Shown: one piece after another, positions 17,024 through 17,500 of the stretch
Layout: every line of letters starts with the position of its first letter
How positions within the stretch are numbered: position 1 is the first letter of the stretch
Origin: Actinidia chinensis
Taxonomy: Eukaryota; Streptophyta; Magnoliopsida; Ericales; Actinidiaceae
NCBI GenBank assembly: GCA_009663005.1
Contig: VIGQ01000569.1
Coordinates: 15,001 to 32,500 of the forward strand
Direction of reading: 5' to 3'
Length of the DNA: 17,500 nt
Program-made: the position numbers and the translations under genes
Notes under the pieces: generated by a model
What the model saw: only the letters and a program-made list of their open reading frames with translations
Database searches by the model: none
Told to the model about the DNA's origin: nothing

Positions 17024-17478
17024 TGTTAGAAAAATAAAATTTCCAAAATATAAAAACAGCGATGTTTACCGGTATTATCAAAAGAGTAATGTATAACGAC
17101 TCGAGCCCGTAGTAGTACACGGACTCGCCTACGTGGAGCGCCCAACTACCACCCATTTGGGGACCCCACTACAACCTCCCATAATCACCTCCTCGGATTT
17201 CTCTATGTAGTAATTAATATCCTGACTGAGTTCCCTCGTTATCAAACAAATTATAAGCCGTCAAGCACAACTATTACAGTGCACCATCAACAATAACCAA
17301 TTACACCCATCATCTCCATGATGGGTTTTATTATAATTAAAACTATAGAATTTAATTTATTGTTTAGGTCAAACCCTGGGATGTTTTGTAACTTCTCCTT
17401 TTTCTTTTATCTTGGCGTCTCGGTTTTCTGGATAATTATTTTAGGGTTTTCCATAGATCAAAAAAAATAAGGGAAAAC
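17024..17478 (+). promoter_or_regulatory. Likely upstream promoter region of a gene beyond the window
   Basis: Non-coding, with motifs expected of a plant promoter: an ACGT core in cctacgtgga (about 17129-17138), a telo-box-like ttagggttt (17441-17449), and the TATA box at 17479-17486. A perfect palindrome acccatcat-ctcc-atgatgggt lies at 17305-17326. No ORF of interest is present. Confidence 0.4.
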
Positions 17479-17486
17479 TATAAATA
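17479..17486 (+). promoter_or_regulatory. TATA box near window end
   Basis: TATAAATA lies within aactataaataccacacc, a canonical plant TATA context. The transcript start would fall about 30 bases downstream, at or beyond the window edge, so the gene itself is not visible. Confidence 0.5.
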
Positions 17487-17500
17487 CCACACCCAGATTT

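Noticed and set aside
1..17500. CRISPR arrays, operons, prophage or bacterial systems
   Set aside because: The content is plant-type transposons and plant promoter motifs; no regularly spaced repeats or bacterial gene layout occur.

Overview
The window looks like nuclear DNA from a flowering plant, most likely a eudicot. It is AT-rich, it has no dense bacterial-style gene array, and most recognisable content is transposable-element debris of plant type. The species cannot be named from the sequence. I see no intact long protein-coding gene, no rRNA or tRNA gene and no CRISPR array.

Layout. Positions 1-3815 are mostly unrecognised AT-rich DNA holding a short tandem repeat (821-987), a small coding-like scrap on the minus strand (1000-1184), a GC-richer island with ORFs on both strands (about 1900-2320), a plausible minus-strand promoter plus start codon (2442-2668), and an imperfect direct repeat (3550-3719). 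Positions 3816-8207 are a hAT-superfamily DNA transposon on the plus strand. It has terminal inverted repeats, a near-8-bp target duplication (gtaattag / gtattag), a transposase pseudogene of about full length with frameshifts (5640-8053), and an unusual tandem duplication of its whole 5' end (3816-4571 and 4572-5302), including the predicted promoter, leader exon and intron. Positions 8208-10900 are AT-rich and empty of anything I can support.

Positions 11439-16611 are a nearly complete but dead Ty1/copia LTR retrotransposon on the minus strand. It has two LTRs of about 260 bp, a tRNA-Met-type primer binding site, a polypurine tract, and remnants of gag, protease, integrase, reverse transcriptase and RNase H in the canonical copia order. 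Its flanks (10917-11438 and 16612-16870) may be a minus-strand host gene: a possible leader exon encoding a mitochondrial-presequence-like stretch, then an intron that received the element. To the right lie a hairpin-forming foldback MITE-like sequence (16881-17023) and a probable plus-strand promoter whose TATA box (17479-17486) lies at the window edge, so the transcribed gene would be outside.

The two transposons are separate, oppositely oriented insertions. In both, single-base indels interrupt the key motifs, so reading frames switch every few dozen codons. This is either old neutral decay or residual indel error in the assembly. I found no convincing previously undescribed system; the most interesting points are the 5'-end tandem duplication in the hAT element and the possible gene interrupted by the copia element.
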